Below, piece by piece: positions 26,784 through 36,064 of a stretch of 64,000 bases of DNA. The notes below the pieces were generated by a model, which was given only the letters and a program-made list of their open reading frames with translations, made no database searches and had not been told where the DNA came from. The first letter of the stretch is position 1. Every line of letters begins with the position of its first letter. This DNA comes from UBA695 sp042691655 (lineage in GTDB: Bacteria > Verrucomicrobiota > Verrucomicrobiia > Chthoniobacterales > Chthoniobacteraceae). A program made the position numbers and the translations under genes. Where the stretch lies: positions 1,798,001-1,862,000 of the forward strand of contig CP170506.1 of the NCBI GenBank assembly GCA_042691655.1, read 5' to 3'.

Positions 26784-29700
26784 TCAGGGCTGGAAGTAAT
26801 TTTCCGAAACGATTCGCCATTTGTAAAAGTGATTTAACGGAGAAGCGTTGGAATCGGTAGCATAATCCGGGATGTCCGTGCGATTGGGATCAATGTAGCG
26901 TTCAATCAATGTGGAACCGCGCAGTTCCGCTGTAATACGGTCCTTTGCTTCGTCCCATTTCTCCGCCGCGGTGGATGGCACCTTCTGGAGCGCCTGTACC
27001 CGCCAATGCACGGTATAGGTATTGGATGTTGTAGTTACTCGCGAATAGAGGTGATCGTATGGCTGTTCCCGGGCGGTATCCGAGGTCAGTAATTTATTGT
27101 TCCAAAATGATATCACGCTACCAGAATTGCTGCCTTTTGGAACCATCCACATCGAACAGATTTCTGCAGCCGAACGGAAGATCGATCCAGAGTCAAAGAC
27201 ATCCGAGTCAAAGCGCTTAAGCGTCTCGGCAGGATCGATTGGATAACGTGTTTGGGAATCCGCCATTTCCCTAACCTTGTAGTGGGATTTATAATTCGCC
27301 ACCAAGCTGTTGTCCATGGCAGTTATCGAAGTGGATTTCAGGAGTGCATACAACCCGGTTTTGCGATTGATATAGGAAAACGGCATGATCTTATAGTTCA
27401 AATTGATTTTCCCTGCCGTGGAGAACTCCTCACTAATTGGATAGGGCTCCACAGCCGGCATCCAAAACAAATCAAGGAATAGGTAATCGGGAGGAGAACT
27501 CAGTCCCGGATGACTCGATCCTGCGGCGGGATTTGGAGAAAACAGCAGCGATCGCCATCCCTGCGTCGTACTCGAGGGCAAACTGCCCAAAACAGTGATC
27601 GGAGAAGGGATCTGCCGATTAGGTGAAAAATAGCCCTTGGATGACGGTGTATTGATACCGTCGTTCCCCGAACCATTCATTACGAAATACGGTGTCACGT
27701 ATGTAAATACAGTTGTTGATGGCGAGTAAGTTGTGCGGTAGAGCGCCTGAAAATCCTGGTCGGGCCGTGGTATAAACCCGCCATCCTTAACGTAGCCTGC
27801 CCCTGACGACCAATCACCCACCGATGCATTCGAGCCGATTGTATCAATGGGGCGCATGGACACCACTCCGACCACCGAGGCGTCCGTCGATGCAGTGGCG
27901 GTATCACCAGCAGCGCGCCCCAAAATGCCATTCGCGCTGTCTTGACCGCACAAGGCAATGCCATTTGGCGCTATATTCTTTCCGAGCACTGAATAAACTT
28001 GAGAGGCGATGTAACCAGTACAAGCTGGGAAATTTGTAGAAGCTCCCATCGTATGATACTGCTTGTTTGGACTACGGTACTCCGAAGTGAGCACTTGTTT
28101 CATCTTTGCGGAAGATCCAATGACGTCTTTGATTGCCCGGAATTTGAATTTAGATGCCAAGCGAGGGTCTCCCTGACCATCCCCACTCGGGTCGGGAACC
28201 ATTGACAATACTGTATCGTAAACAGTGGTGGCAGGAAAACCGCCGGGGTTGATCTGATTATTCGTGCGTAGGGTATCCTTGTTAAGAATCTGGGACCCGT
28301 TTTCAGCCACGATCGACGTGCTATTAAGGTTGAATGCCATGCGCTGCTGATAATCCGTCATGCTCTTTCCAGCGCTACACTTATACGCATACGTCGGCAC
28401 AGGAGAAAAAGCCAGCGAGGTGTCAGCCGGATATGCGACACTTCCTTCCGCGTCCTTCGGATAAATGCTGGCAAAATCAGGAATACTGGTCGGATTCGAA
28501 CTCATAACAGGATCGCTACCAGCATTTGCCGATCGAAAAGCCGGCGCTATCTCGATGCAAGCCCATTTTGAAGCATTATTGAAGTTTGGATTCGGACATT
28601 CGGAAGACTTACCGTTGCCACTCACTGCCTTTTTGCTGTTCATTTTGTCGAAATAATTCCAGCGCGGCGCCAGCGGAATTTCTTGCGGTCCATTCCACCC
28701 CGAAAAATCAATGGTATACTTGGCAACCATGAGGGATGAATCCGATGTCGGGTCTAGATCGGGATTGCCATTTTTGATCCCGTAGATTTCTATTCCAACA
28801 GAATCTCCGGTAAATCCGAATTCTGTAGCGGTATCATCTAATTGTACTTCTGGGCTTACCAGGCCATAATTGAGGTCATCGGTGTTTCCGCTGCTAACGA
28901 TCTTGGCGTCCTTTATATTCCCATCGGAATCCCTTGTGAAAAAGGGGAGTATGTACTCGGGCATTTTTCGGGCGGTGCCTCCGATTGTCCGATAATCCAA
29001 TTTCATCACCTTTCCGCCAAAACCAAGGCTTGTCCCGTTAGCCTGCATATTACCACCTGTAATCTTCACCCAGAAGATTGGTTGGTTGTTACGAGTGGCT
29101 CCCCGCAAGTTGAAAAAATCAAGCAACATCACTCCGCGCATTCGCGTTGTTCGGGCGCCAGTAGGATAGTTCGTTGGGCTGCCCGCACCACCAACATTGA
29201 TCAAATTATTCCAGCTCAGGGGGTCGTTGAAATTCAGCGAAGAATCAGCTTTTTTCGTAGGCTCTATTCGTTGCGTCGCATAAAAGACTAGGGACACTTC
29301 ACGCAATAAAGGGAACTCGCTGATGGTATTGATGTCACCACTTCCGAGATTCAGTTTCAGGGGATGTGAAAGAAATGCTTCGTTCTCGGTGTACCCAGTT
29401 TTCGAACTGCCATTTGCCATCGTGAATGTATTGAAGGAAACGGGCGTGAACGAGTAGAGCATTTTGCCGTCCGTATCGAGGGTATACTGATTCACCAGCG
29501 AACGGACGAAATTGAATGTATTGGCAAGAATCCAATCTCGCCCATCAGCAGTATACTTGCTTACAAAATTTCCCCCGTATCCCGGCACGTTGGCGGAAGT
29601 CAGTCGTTGCAGATAGCTTAGTAATGACTGGTTTCGTTTGATGTTGGCGTAATCATGCGTGCAACTTTCGGGATTTTGTCTCTGAAAAAAGTACCGTTCG

Positions 29701-31106
29701 CCCCCATTGTCTCGCGCTTGATTTAGTGAGGAAATAAAGGCCAATAGGCGTTCCTCCGCTCTCATCCACGTATTGCCGCTTACCGGGGTATCCTCGGGAT
29801 TTGGCTGAGATACAGCGGCTTTTTGCCGGTTAGGAAGCTGTGCATGCTCACTGGGATAAGGCCAGGTGATTGGCCAGAGACTCACACGTGGTGTCCCGAA
29901 CAATGTCGTCTCCGGAGCCCGGCTGTTTGCGGTAAGAAAGAAAGAACGCTGACTCAGCATATCGACAGTGAGTTTCCCTGCCGGAGTGCGCGTGATCCCA
30001 TTCATTGTTCCGCTGAAATACAATTCGTCCGGCGCTGCAAGCAACCGGTCTGTTTTGAGAGTCAATGGGGTGCTCGGGATATCCTGAAGAATCCCGTTGG
30101 GGCCAAAATCGAAGTTTGCGGCCGTAATAGGGTATGTTCCGCCCCTCGAACTCGAGTCATCACATGGAACCCTGGGGGACAATGCCAAAAGACTCTTTAA
30201 ATTGGACCAATAGTTCGCATTCCAACGGTCTCCCGGGTCTAGTTCGGGAAAGACCGCGGAAAGTGAGGTCATCGAAGGATGTCCGGGAACACAATTGAAT
30301 TCGTTCCCGACTGGTGGATTTCCCGCAAACTGCATTTCGTCGTAGGTCGCCGCCTTCGGCCAATCCCAAAAAGCCCCTTCACCCGCAGTATTGATGTTTA
30401 CTTTTGACGTTTCATCGTCCGTCCAGAAGGCGATCCGACCGACGATCGGGTTCGCTGTTGAGGCCCCTGGAACGGTCACAATGGTCCCGGCCGAGTCGCT
30501 CGGTGCAACCATTTGGCCGTCTTCAAGAACATATAGCCACTTCGTCGGCATCGGCACCTCCAATCCAGAACCGGCTACGGCGCTATTGTTCGAATCAACC
30601 GAAAAACCATCCACTTTGCCGATTACATTTGGATTTAGGATCGGATAGGAACCGGCTATCGGCTGATTAAGATCCGTAAACACAGCCGGACTATTCTTCC
30701 AACCCGCTGCCGGAACCTCAGAGGAAGCCGTCGGATTGAACCCTGCTCCATTTTCCATCAAGTTATCCCATGAATAGAGCTTGTATATTTTGCTTGGATT
30801 GCCGTTAGCGTTGTAAGTTCGTATCATTCCTGGCTGGGCAGCCCATGAAGCCGGCTCTGATGCCGTACCTTCTTTCGTTGCCAAGTTAATCTGAGCAATG
30901 ACACGATTTACCGCCATACTTGCGAGATAACTCGCCTTCCCGCCACGCGCATACATGGCAACTCCACGCCGTTCCCTACCGGTACTGTTTAGGAAGAAAA
31001 CAGCGATTGTACTCGCGAGCGCGATGGTAATCATTACCAAAACGAGCGCGAATGCTTTGTGATTGAGGATTTGTTTATGCACGGCTGTGGCTAGTTGTTG
31101 GTCCAT
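26784..31106 (-). CDS. Verru_Chthon cassette protein A-like giant protein
   Basis: 1440 residues, the giant member of the cassette. The N-terminal segment NHKAFALVLVMITIALASTIAVFFLN is prepilin-like but lacks the Glu at +5, like the large GspK-type proteins. It is followed by RERRG and a long exported region rich in Ser, Pro and Asn. One early segment (WTDDETSKVNINTAGEGAF) resembles the GspK-like VNINTA motif. The family's function is not known; by analogy it may cap or be carried by a pseudopilin fibre. It overlaps the upstream C gene by 16 bases and precedes D by 18 bases. Confidence 0.85.
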   Translation of the reverse strand: MDQQLATAVHKQILNHKAFALVLVMITIALASTIAVFFLNSTGRERRGVAMYARGGKASYLASMAVNRVIAQINLATKEGTASEPASWAAQPGMIRTYNANGNPSKIYKLYSWDNLMENGAGFNPTASSEVPAAGWKNSPAVFTDLNQPIAGSYPILNPNVIGKVDGFSVDSNNSAVAGSGLEVPMPTKWLYVLEDGQMVAPSDSAGTIVTVPGASTANPIVGRIAFWTDDETSKVNINTAGEGAFWDWPKAATYDEMQFAGNPPVGNEFNCVPGHPSMTSLSAVFPELDPGDRWNANYWSNLKSLLALSPRVPCDDSSSRGGTYPITAANFDFGPNGILQDIPSTPLTLKTDRLLAAPDELYFSGTMNGITRTPAGKLTVDMLSQRSFFLTANSRAPETTLFGTPRVSLWPITWPYPSEHAQLPNRQKAAVSQPNPEDTPVSGNTWMRAEERLLAFISSLNQARDNGGERYFFQRQNPESCTHDYANIKRNQSLLSYLQRLTSANVPGYGGNFVSKYTADGRDWILANTFNFVRSLVNQYTLDTDGKMLYSFTPVSFNTFTMANGSSKTGYTENEAFLSHPLKLNLGSGDINTISEFPLLREVSLVFYATQRIEPTKKADSSLNFNDPLSWNNLINVGGAGSPTNYPTGARTTRMRGVMLLDFFNLRGATRNNQPIFWVKITGGNMQANGTSLGFGGKVMKLDYRTIGGTARKMPEYILPFFTRDSDGNIKDAKIVSSGNTDDLNYGLVSPEVQLDDTATEFGFTGDSVGIEIYGIKNGNPDLDPTSDSSLMVAKYTIDFSGWNGPQEIPLAPRWNYFDKMNSKKAVSGNGKSSECPNPNFNNASKWACIEIAPAFRSANAGSDPVMSSNPTSIPDFASIYPKDAEGSVAYPADTSLAFSPVPTYAYKCSAGKSMTDYQQRMAFNLNSTSIVAENGSQILNKDTLRTNNQINPGGFPATTVYDTVLSMVPDPSGDGQGDPRLASKFKFRAIKDVIGSSAKMKQVLTSEYRSPNKQYHTMGASTNFPACTGYIASQVYSVLGKNIAPNGIALCGQDSANGILGRAAGDTATASTDASVVGVVSMRPIDTIGSNASVGDWSSGAGYVKDGGFIPRPDQDFQALYRTTYSPSTTVFTYVTPYFVMNGSGNDGINTPSSKGYFSPNRQIPSPITVLGSLPSSTTQGWRSLLFSPNPAAGSSHPGLSSPPDYLFLDLFWMPAVEPYPISEEFSTAGKINLNYKIMPFSYINRKTGLYALLKSTSITAMDNSLVANYKSHYKVREMADSQTRYPIDPAETLKRFDSDVFDSGSIFRSAAEICSMWMVPKGSNSGSVISFWNNKLLTSDTAREQPYDHLYSRVTTTSNTYTVHWRVQALQKVPSTAAEKWDEAKDRITAELRGSTLIERYIDPNRTDIPDYATDSNASPLNHFYKWRIVSENYFQP

Positions 31107-32269
31107 TTTGCCCCAAGGACCGGAACGGCGGTTCGGAAAACACGAAATCGAATTTTCGCATCCACGAGTTGCTTACAGTAAATCGCCAGATCATCCTCAA
31201 GCTTGGAACTGTCGGAAAAAAGCCCGGTAGGGACCCTCAACGGTGGCGGTGGTAGATCGCTGGTCTGATTGAAATGTGCTAAGGAATTCTGATCTACGCT
31301 CACCATCACAAGATCGATAATCGGAGGCAGTTGATTGCGCATGACATTGGCCCTTACTGCTGGAACTGCTGCCGCCTTCACGCGCTGCCCTTCCGGATAA
31401 TCGGGTGCCCAAGCGCGAGAATCGTAATGATAATTCGGGCACAATATCGAGCCTTTGGTCGCATCGCTAAAGGTGGAACCTAATTGCGAGGCAATTGCCT
31501 TTTCATCCTGTGGCGACAGCCTCGGGCGTACAATCAGCAACGGAATATCTTCCGCCAGAACACGCGGACGGACGCGCGGACGCGCGGCTGAAGCATCTTC
31601 CTTGGCTGCAAATGCCCCAAGCCAACTGAGATCGTATTTCCCCAACGCAGTTGACTGATAAACCCCTAAGTCTTCCGTGGGTTCAATGATTTGCAATAGC
31701 CGAAATCTTTTCGAGGCGCCAGCAAGCGGCTTCAACCATTTTGGCAATATCGAATCGTCGTTGTCGCCATACTGAATGTAGAACCCCATTGAATTTACCG
31801 TTCGGCGAAGGTCATGAAGGCCGGAATCATCCGTATACCCAGTTGATGCCTGAAAAAATACCGCATCGCCAGGATTTGTCGTGGTATCACCTTTGGGTAC
31901 AATGATGGAAGCCGCAGTGCCTTGCGCGGCGGGTCCTGAGATGAAATGCAATTCCGATGCGCGCATAAATTTCGCCGGAACGAATGTTGCGGCATTCGAA
32001 ACCGTCCGATATTTCTCCGCCACGTCCACGTAGTCGCTATATGCATTAAGCGTTGCCCGCGAGAGCGTCCGATTCAACGTTGAAAACGCAGATCTAGCGT
32101 TTTGGAAACCAGATAACTTCCCTCGGCTGGATCTCCAGATCCCGCCCAAACCGGCCATCAATTGAAAAAGCACAATCAAAATGATCAACAATACAATTGT
32201 CGAGACCAACAACTCGACCAACGAGAAAGCCGCACGCCTGTAGGGATAAAAATTCAAGGAGGAAGCCAT
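31091..32269 (-). CDS. Verru_Chthon cassette protein C-like pseudopilin
   Basis: 392 residues. A prepilin signal lies near the start: RRAAFSLVELLVSTIVLLII, with Glu at +5 after the expected cleavage before Phe. The long C-terminal domain is exported and includes GIWRSSRGKLSGFQNARSAF just after the helix, as in GspJ-like minor pseudopilins. It starts 2 bases before the stop of B (32272) and overlaps A at its end, so B, C and A are tightly coupled. Letter assignment rests on length and order. Confidence 0.82.
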   Translation of the reverse strand: MASSLNFYPYRRAAFSLVELLVSTIVLLIILIVLFQLMAGLGGIWRSSRGKLSGFQNARSAFSTLNRTLSRATLNAYSDYVDVAEKYRTVSNAATFVPAKFMRASELHFISGPAAQGTAASIIVPKGDTTTNPGDAVFFQASTGYTDDSGLHDLRRTVNSMGFYIQYGDNDDSILPKWLKPLAGASKRFRLLQIIEPTEDLGVYQSTALGKYDLSWLGAFAAKEDASAARPRVRPRVLAEDIPLLIVRPRLSPQDEKAIASQLGSTFSDATKGSILCPNYHYDSRAWAPDYPEGQRVKAAAVPAVRANVMRNQLPPIIDLVMVSVDQNSLAHFNQTSDLPPPPLRVPTGLFSDSSKLEDDLAIYCKQLVDAKIRFRVFRTAVPVLGAKWTNN

Positions 32270-32271
32270 TG

Positions 32272-32772
32272 TTAATTTCCTCTATCGGTGACTAGAAAGG
32301 TGATTCTCGAGACTGCCCTCCGGCTACTTGATTGCGAGGGATCACAGCGATAGCCAATCGACACCGTTAGGCGTTTTGCTTCACCGCCAGTTTCGGTAAC
32401 AGGGGTGCTGCCCCGAACCGTAAAAACGGAATCCCTGTCTCCTTCTTTCACCTCAAATCCCTCATTGCTAAAATAAATCGGGAATCGCTCGGACTGATAG
32501 GAGTCCAGTTTATCAAAGGAAGTAAACATCAACTCCGATTCTACTGTCTTGATGATTTCCGTCTCTATGATTTCTCTGTTGGAATCTTGTAATGATGTCA
32601 GACCCACCGGCATTAGTGAAAAGATAACCAAAGCGGAAAACATAACCAAGCCGATCGACAGAACAACCTCCATCAAGGAAAAGGCCCCACGAGGGCACGC
32701 GGTTGAACTCAGACCTTGCAGGCAAAGAGATCTTCGCTCGACCGTTGGCGATGGCAAGACTTGAAAATTCAT
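32272..32772 (-). CDS. Verru_Chthon cassette protein B-like pseudopilin, first gene of the operon
   Basis: 166 residues. The prepilin segment is RGAFSLMEVVLSIGLVMFSALVIFSL, with Glu at +5, about 30 residues from the start, so the leader is longer than usual. The small soluble part contains SNREIIETEIIKTVESEL and resembles GspI-like pseudopilins. It opens the B-C-A-D-MFS operon, and an operator-like palindrome ends 20 bp before its ATG. A TTGACA at 32845-32840 on the minus strand may be the -35 box; no good -10 could be fixed. Confidence 0.82.
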   Translation of the reverse strand: MNFQVLPSPTVERRSLCLQGLSSTACPRGAFSLMEVVLSIGLVMFSALVIFSLMPVGLTSLQDSNREIIETEIIKTVESELMFTSFDKLDSYQSERFPIYFSNEGFEVKEGDRDSVFTVRGSTPVTETGGEAKRLTVSIGYRCDPSQSSSRRAVSRITFLVTDRGN

Positions 32773-32791
32773 GCACTAGAGGGATTGTGTT

Positions 32792-32807
32792 GATCAATCA
32801 ATTGATC
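32792..32807. promoter_or_regulatory. Operator-like palindrome, site 2 of 3
   Basis: GATCAA and TTGATC flank TCAA, 20 bp upstream of the start of the Verru_Chthon operon. The same core and the same 4-bp gap occur at 23256-23277 and, with one mismatch, at 33100-33115. The position between a possible -35 box and the first gene fits repression. Confidence 0.6.
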
Positions 32808-32845
32808 TTGGAATGTAAAATGTCTTATATTCGCGAGGTTGTCAA

Positions 32846-33099
32846 GGGGAGAAAATCGACCAGAAAGTTATAGTCAAGCGCATTCGGAACACCCCGAGGA
32901 AGTCTTCAGGCCAGGAAAGGAAATCCTCGCAAAAACTATCGCTCAACCGCTACGCCGTATATCCACCAACCTCGCCGAGAAAGGACTCCCAAAGCCCCTC
33001 TTACGCCGTTGTTAGCAAAGGAGCCAAAGCGTACGCCTATCACGCCGGATGCCGCTGTTTATGATCCGGAATCCAATTTTTGCAAATTTATGCTTCCCT
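32846..33099. other. Gene-free stretch between cassette operon and GH2 gene
   Basis: No convincing gene, repeat or RNA was recognised in these bases. The two flanking operator-like sites and both divergent promoters must lie at its ends. Short frames here have no recognisable protein character. Confidence 0.4.
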
Positions 33100-33115
33100 G
33101 ATCAATTGTTTGACC
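33100..33115. promoter_or_regulatory. Operator-like palindrome, site 3 of 3
   Basis: GATCAA, then TTGT, then TTGACC: the same half-sites and gap as sites 1 and 2, with one mismatch in the right arm. It ends 15 bp before the preferred ATG of the GH2 gene at 33131. It links this gene to the cassette operon and the PEP-CTERM gene. Confidence 0.5.
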
Positions 33116-33130
33116 ATTATAACAAAGAGC

Positions 33131-36064
33131 ATGAACACAGTTCACGCGATCTCCGATCCCCAATTGCTCTGGACCATTGTTGGAACTGATTGCAAGCGAG
33201 CAAATGTAGTCGAAGTGAGCACCGGATGGACTTTCGCCCTGGATCCCGAAAACGCAGGCAAGAATTTAGGTTGGCAGGAAAGCCCCCCGCAGAGTTCAAC
33301 GGCGTTGGACGCGGGATATCCCTGGGAATATTGGCACCCAGGCTACGACGGTGTCGCTTGGTATTGGAAAGAGATATCATTCGACGAGATGGCCCCAGGC
33401 GGCACCAAGCGATTACGATTTGAAGCTGTCAGCTACTGGTGCGAGTGCTGGCTGAATGGTCAGTGCCTGGGCGCACATGAAGGCATGTACGACGAGTTTG
33501 TTTTTGACGTCACCGCATACCTACGCCCTAACGGCAAAAATCTACTTACCGTCCGCGTCATCAATCCACCAGCAAACAAAGAGATTGAGGGACTTCGCAG
33601 CGGAGCACCATTGAATCAGAGCGATCTACCGATCGGCAAAGCGGCCTGGTATTACAATTTTGGCGGTATTTGGGGCCGCGTATGGGTGGAATCGCTACCG
33701 AAGATTCATTTGACAGACCTATGGGTGGATCCGGACTGGCGGACCGGCAATCTTACGCTTCGGTGGACCGCAATGAATACCGCAGAGAAAGAGGAGTGCA
33801 ATCTGACGATCACCGTGCGCGAACGGAAATCGAAAAAGATATTCCTTAAGACAAGACACACGGTCTTAATTACCCAAGAGCAGGCCAACGGGACTTGCAT
33901 GCTAGATTGTGCAGACTTAGCAGAATGGTCCCCCACCCATCCAACTCTTTATCGGGTGGAAGCTGCTTTGCATTCCTCTCACGGACTGCATTCCATTTCG
34001 CAGCAAGTTGGCATCCGCGAGTTTCGCCTCGAAAACGGGCGATTTATTCTCAATGGATCGCCAGTTCGCCTGAAAGGACTTTTGCAACAAGGCGCTTATC
34101 CGCGAAGGCTCGGAGCCCCCCATTCTTGGCGTATGGGAGCCCGAGAACTGCTGACCATAAAGAAAGCCGGCTTCAATTTTGTCCGAATTCACCTAAAGCC
34201 AGCACCGGCTTGGTATCTGGACTTTGCCGATCGACTCGGGATTCTAGTTATGATGGAACCACCTATCGGCTGGATTGCCAACAGTCCAAAAACAGAGGAC
34301 CGGATCCGCCGCGAAGTAAAGGCCCTCATTACGGCTAACCGATCAAGAGCATGTATCGTAATTTGGGGGATTTTCAATGAATCATTCCATCTGCTCGGCT
34401 ACGGTCCCGGAGAAATGCGCAGGCTGGCAGAACGTATAATGAACGCGTGCCGGGAGGAAGATGACTCTCGACTGCTCATCGACACTTCTGGCGGCTACGC
34501 TCGTGCCTCATTGCAAGGCGCAGAAACGATGATTCACGACACGTTCCGAAATGTGCCATCCAGGTACATGCAGCCACGTTCTTCAAAAGCGCAGGAAATT
34601 GTAGATGTTCATATTTACTGCCCAATGCCCCCAACGCCAGAGATTATGGCAAATTACAGCAACATCAATCCAGGTTCTTTGCCACTATTTCTTGCAGAAT
34701 ATGGTGCAGCTGAAATGCCTCCAAATTTTCCGAAAGTCCTCGCCGCTTATTCGCCGCAGGAGCGCCAAATAGGACTCGAAGACTGGAAGCTCCACGACGA
34801 CTTTTTTCGCTCCCTCACCCACCGTTTCCATCAAGCTACACTGTCAACGGAATTTGGCGGGGTGGAAGAATGGATCAAAGCTGTGAATCACGAACGAGCG
34901 AGGGAGACCGCATCCATTACACTTGCGGCTCGGCGCAACCCTCATATAGCAGGCTTTTGTCACTGCCAGCTCGCTGATGCGAGTGGGGAGCTCTTTGGCG
35001 TGCTGGATTTTTGGCGGAGGCCAAAACCGATTTTGCATGCCCTAACCCGCGCTATTGCAGACCCAGGCGCCGGCTTCTTCCCAGAGAAACGATGGATCAC
35101 CCTGGATGATACGCTCAACACCACCCTTGTGATCGTATCGGATGCAGAAAAAGCCTGCACCGGGCAGGTTGAAGTGGAAATCGCTTCTCCCGACGGCAGT
35201 ATACATAAGATCTTTTCTGACACGTTCTGTTGCGAAACGCAGATTCCTTTCGAACGAAATTTCACATTTTGTCCAACTGCCGCTGGCATTCACGAAATCC
35301 GCGGGCGAACAATGATGAGGGATGGCCAAACCAATGAATTTTCCGAAAAATTCGGTGTATTGGCAAATGAAACAGCGCCCAGAATCAAGGTATCTGGAAG
35401 GTTTGCTGATCGGTCTTGCGAACACAAAATTGAAGAATGCGGACTAGAAATCGAGGCGTTTGGCAACAATTACCGCAACAAAAACATTGTTCTTCTTCTG
35501 GAGTGGTCAGCTATCGCAGAATCAGTGGGCTCTCATTGTGAGCTCCTTGGACAACTCCGAAACATCGCGCAAGCCGGGGGAGTCGCCATCATCTTTAATC
35601 CAGACACCCCGATGCTTCGTCAGTGGCTGCTTCCATCCTTTATCGGAGTGCAGCCAACCTTTCGAACGGGCGTATATTTAAAGAAATCTCCCTTATTCCA
35701 AGATCTACCATCGGGCGGCGTCGCAGGGGACCTTTTCGCTTCTATAATAGGAGATCGCTGGGACAAGGGTGACGACATCACCGCCGCAGGCGGGATAATT
35801 GACGTCGGTGCCTTCTCTGCGCATATGTGGACACGCCCAGCGGAATATTTCTGGGGAGCCGGACTTTACCGAATTCCGCTAGGACGCGGGCAAATTTTTA
35901 TTTGCCACCTTAAATTACTAGATCGGCTTAACACCGATCCGCTTGCCAAAAAACTCTTTCGAAACCTTCTTAACTATGCATCAAGCTTTATTCAACCGGG
36001 ATGCGACGAATTGCTCTTCCGGCGCTGTATTGATCCGTCGTGTGCAAAAACTCAGCACCAGTGA
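33131..36064 (+). CDS. GH2-type beta-glycosidase, 3' end altered by IS copy B
   Basis: 977 residues from the ATG at 33131, which has AAGAG just upstream; a TTG at 33080 is in frame. Domain order: jelly-roll (about 20-190, with VSYWCECWLNGQCLG), Ig-like (190-310) and a TIM barrel with acid/base Glu417 in WGIFNES and nucleophile Glu523 in LAEYGA. A C-terminal part has a possible glutamine-amidotransferase-like fold. No signal peptide is seen. This pattern fits beta-galactosidase, glucuronidase or mannosidase. The last eight residues (SCAKTQHQ) are encoded by the inserted IS that begins at 36036, so the native C-terminus is lost or altered. It is probably controlled with the cassette operon. Confidence 0.85.
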   Translation: MNTVHAISDPQLLWTIVGTDCKRANVVEVSTGWTFALDPENAGKNLGWQESPPQSSTALDAGYPWEYWHPGYDGVAWYWKEISFDEMAPGGTKRLRFEAVSYWCECWLNGQCLGAHEGMYDEFVFDVTAYLRPNGKNLLTVRVINPPANKEIEGLRSGAPLNQSDLPIGKAAWYYNFGGIWGRVWVESLPKIHLTDLWVDPDWRTGNLTLRWTAMNTAEKEECNLTITVRERKSKKIFLKTRHTVLITQEQANGTCMLDCADLAEWSPTHPTLYRVEAALHSSHGLHSISQQVGIREFRLENGRFILNGSPVRLKGLLQQGAYPRRLGAPHSWRMGARELLTIKKAGFNFVRIHLKPAPAWYLDFADRLGILVMMEPPIGWIANSPKTEDRIRREVKALITANRSRACIVIWGIFNESFHLLGYGPGEMRRLAERIMNACREEDDSRLLIDTSGGYARASLQGAETMIHDTFRNVPSRYMQPRSSKAQEIVDVHIYCPMPPTPEIMANYSNINPGSLPLFLAEYGAAEMPPNFPKVLAAYSPQERQIGLEDWKLHDDFFRSLTHRFHQATLSTEFGGVEEWIKAVNHERARETASITLAARRNPHIAGFCHCQLADASGELFGVLDFWRRPKPILHALTRAIADPGAGFFPEKRWITLDDTLNTTLVIVSDAEKACTGQVEVEIASPDGSIHKIFSDTFCCETQIPFERNFTFCPTAAGIHEIRGRTMMRDGQTNEFSEKFGVLANETAPRIKVSGRFADRSCEHKIEECGLEIEAFGNNYRNKNIVLLLEWSAIAESVGSHCELLGQLRNIAQAGGVAIIFNPDTPMLRQWLLPSFIGVQPTFRTGVYLKKSPLFQDLPSGGVAGDLFASIIGDRWDKGDDITAAGGIIDVGAFSAHMWTRPAEYFWGAGLYRIPLGRGQIFICHLKLLDRLNTDPLAKKLFRNLLNYASSFIQPGCDELLFRRCIDPSCAKTQHQ

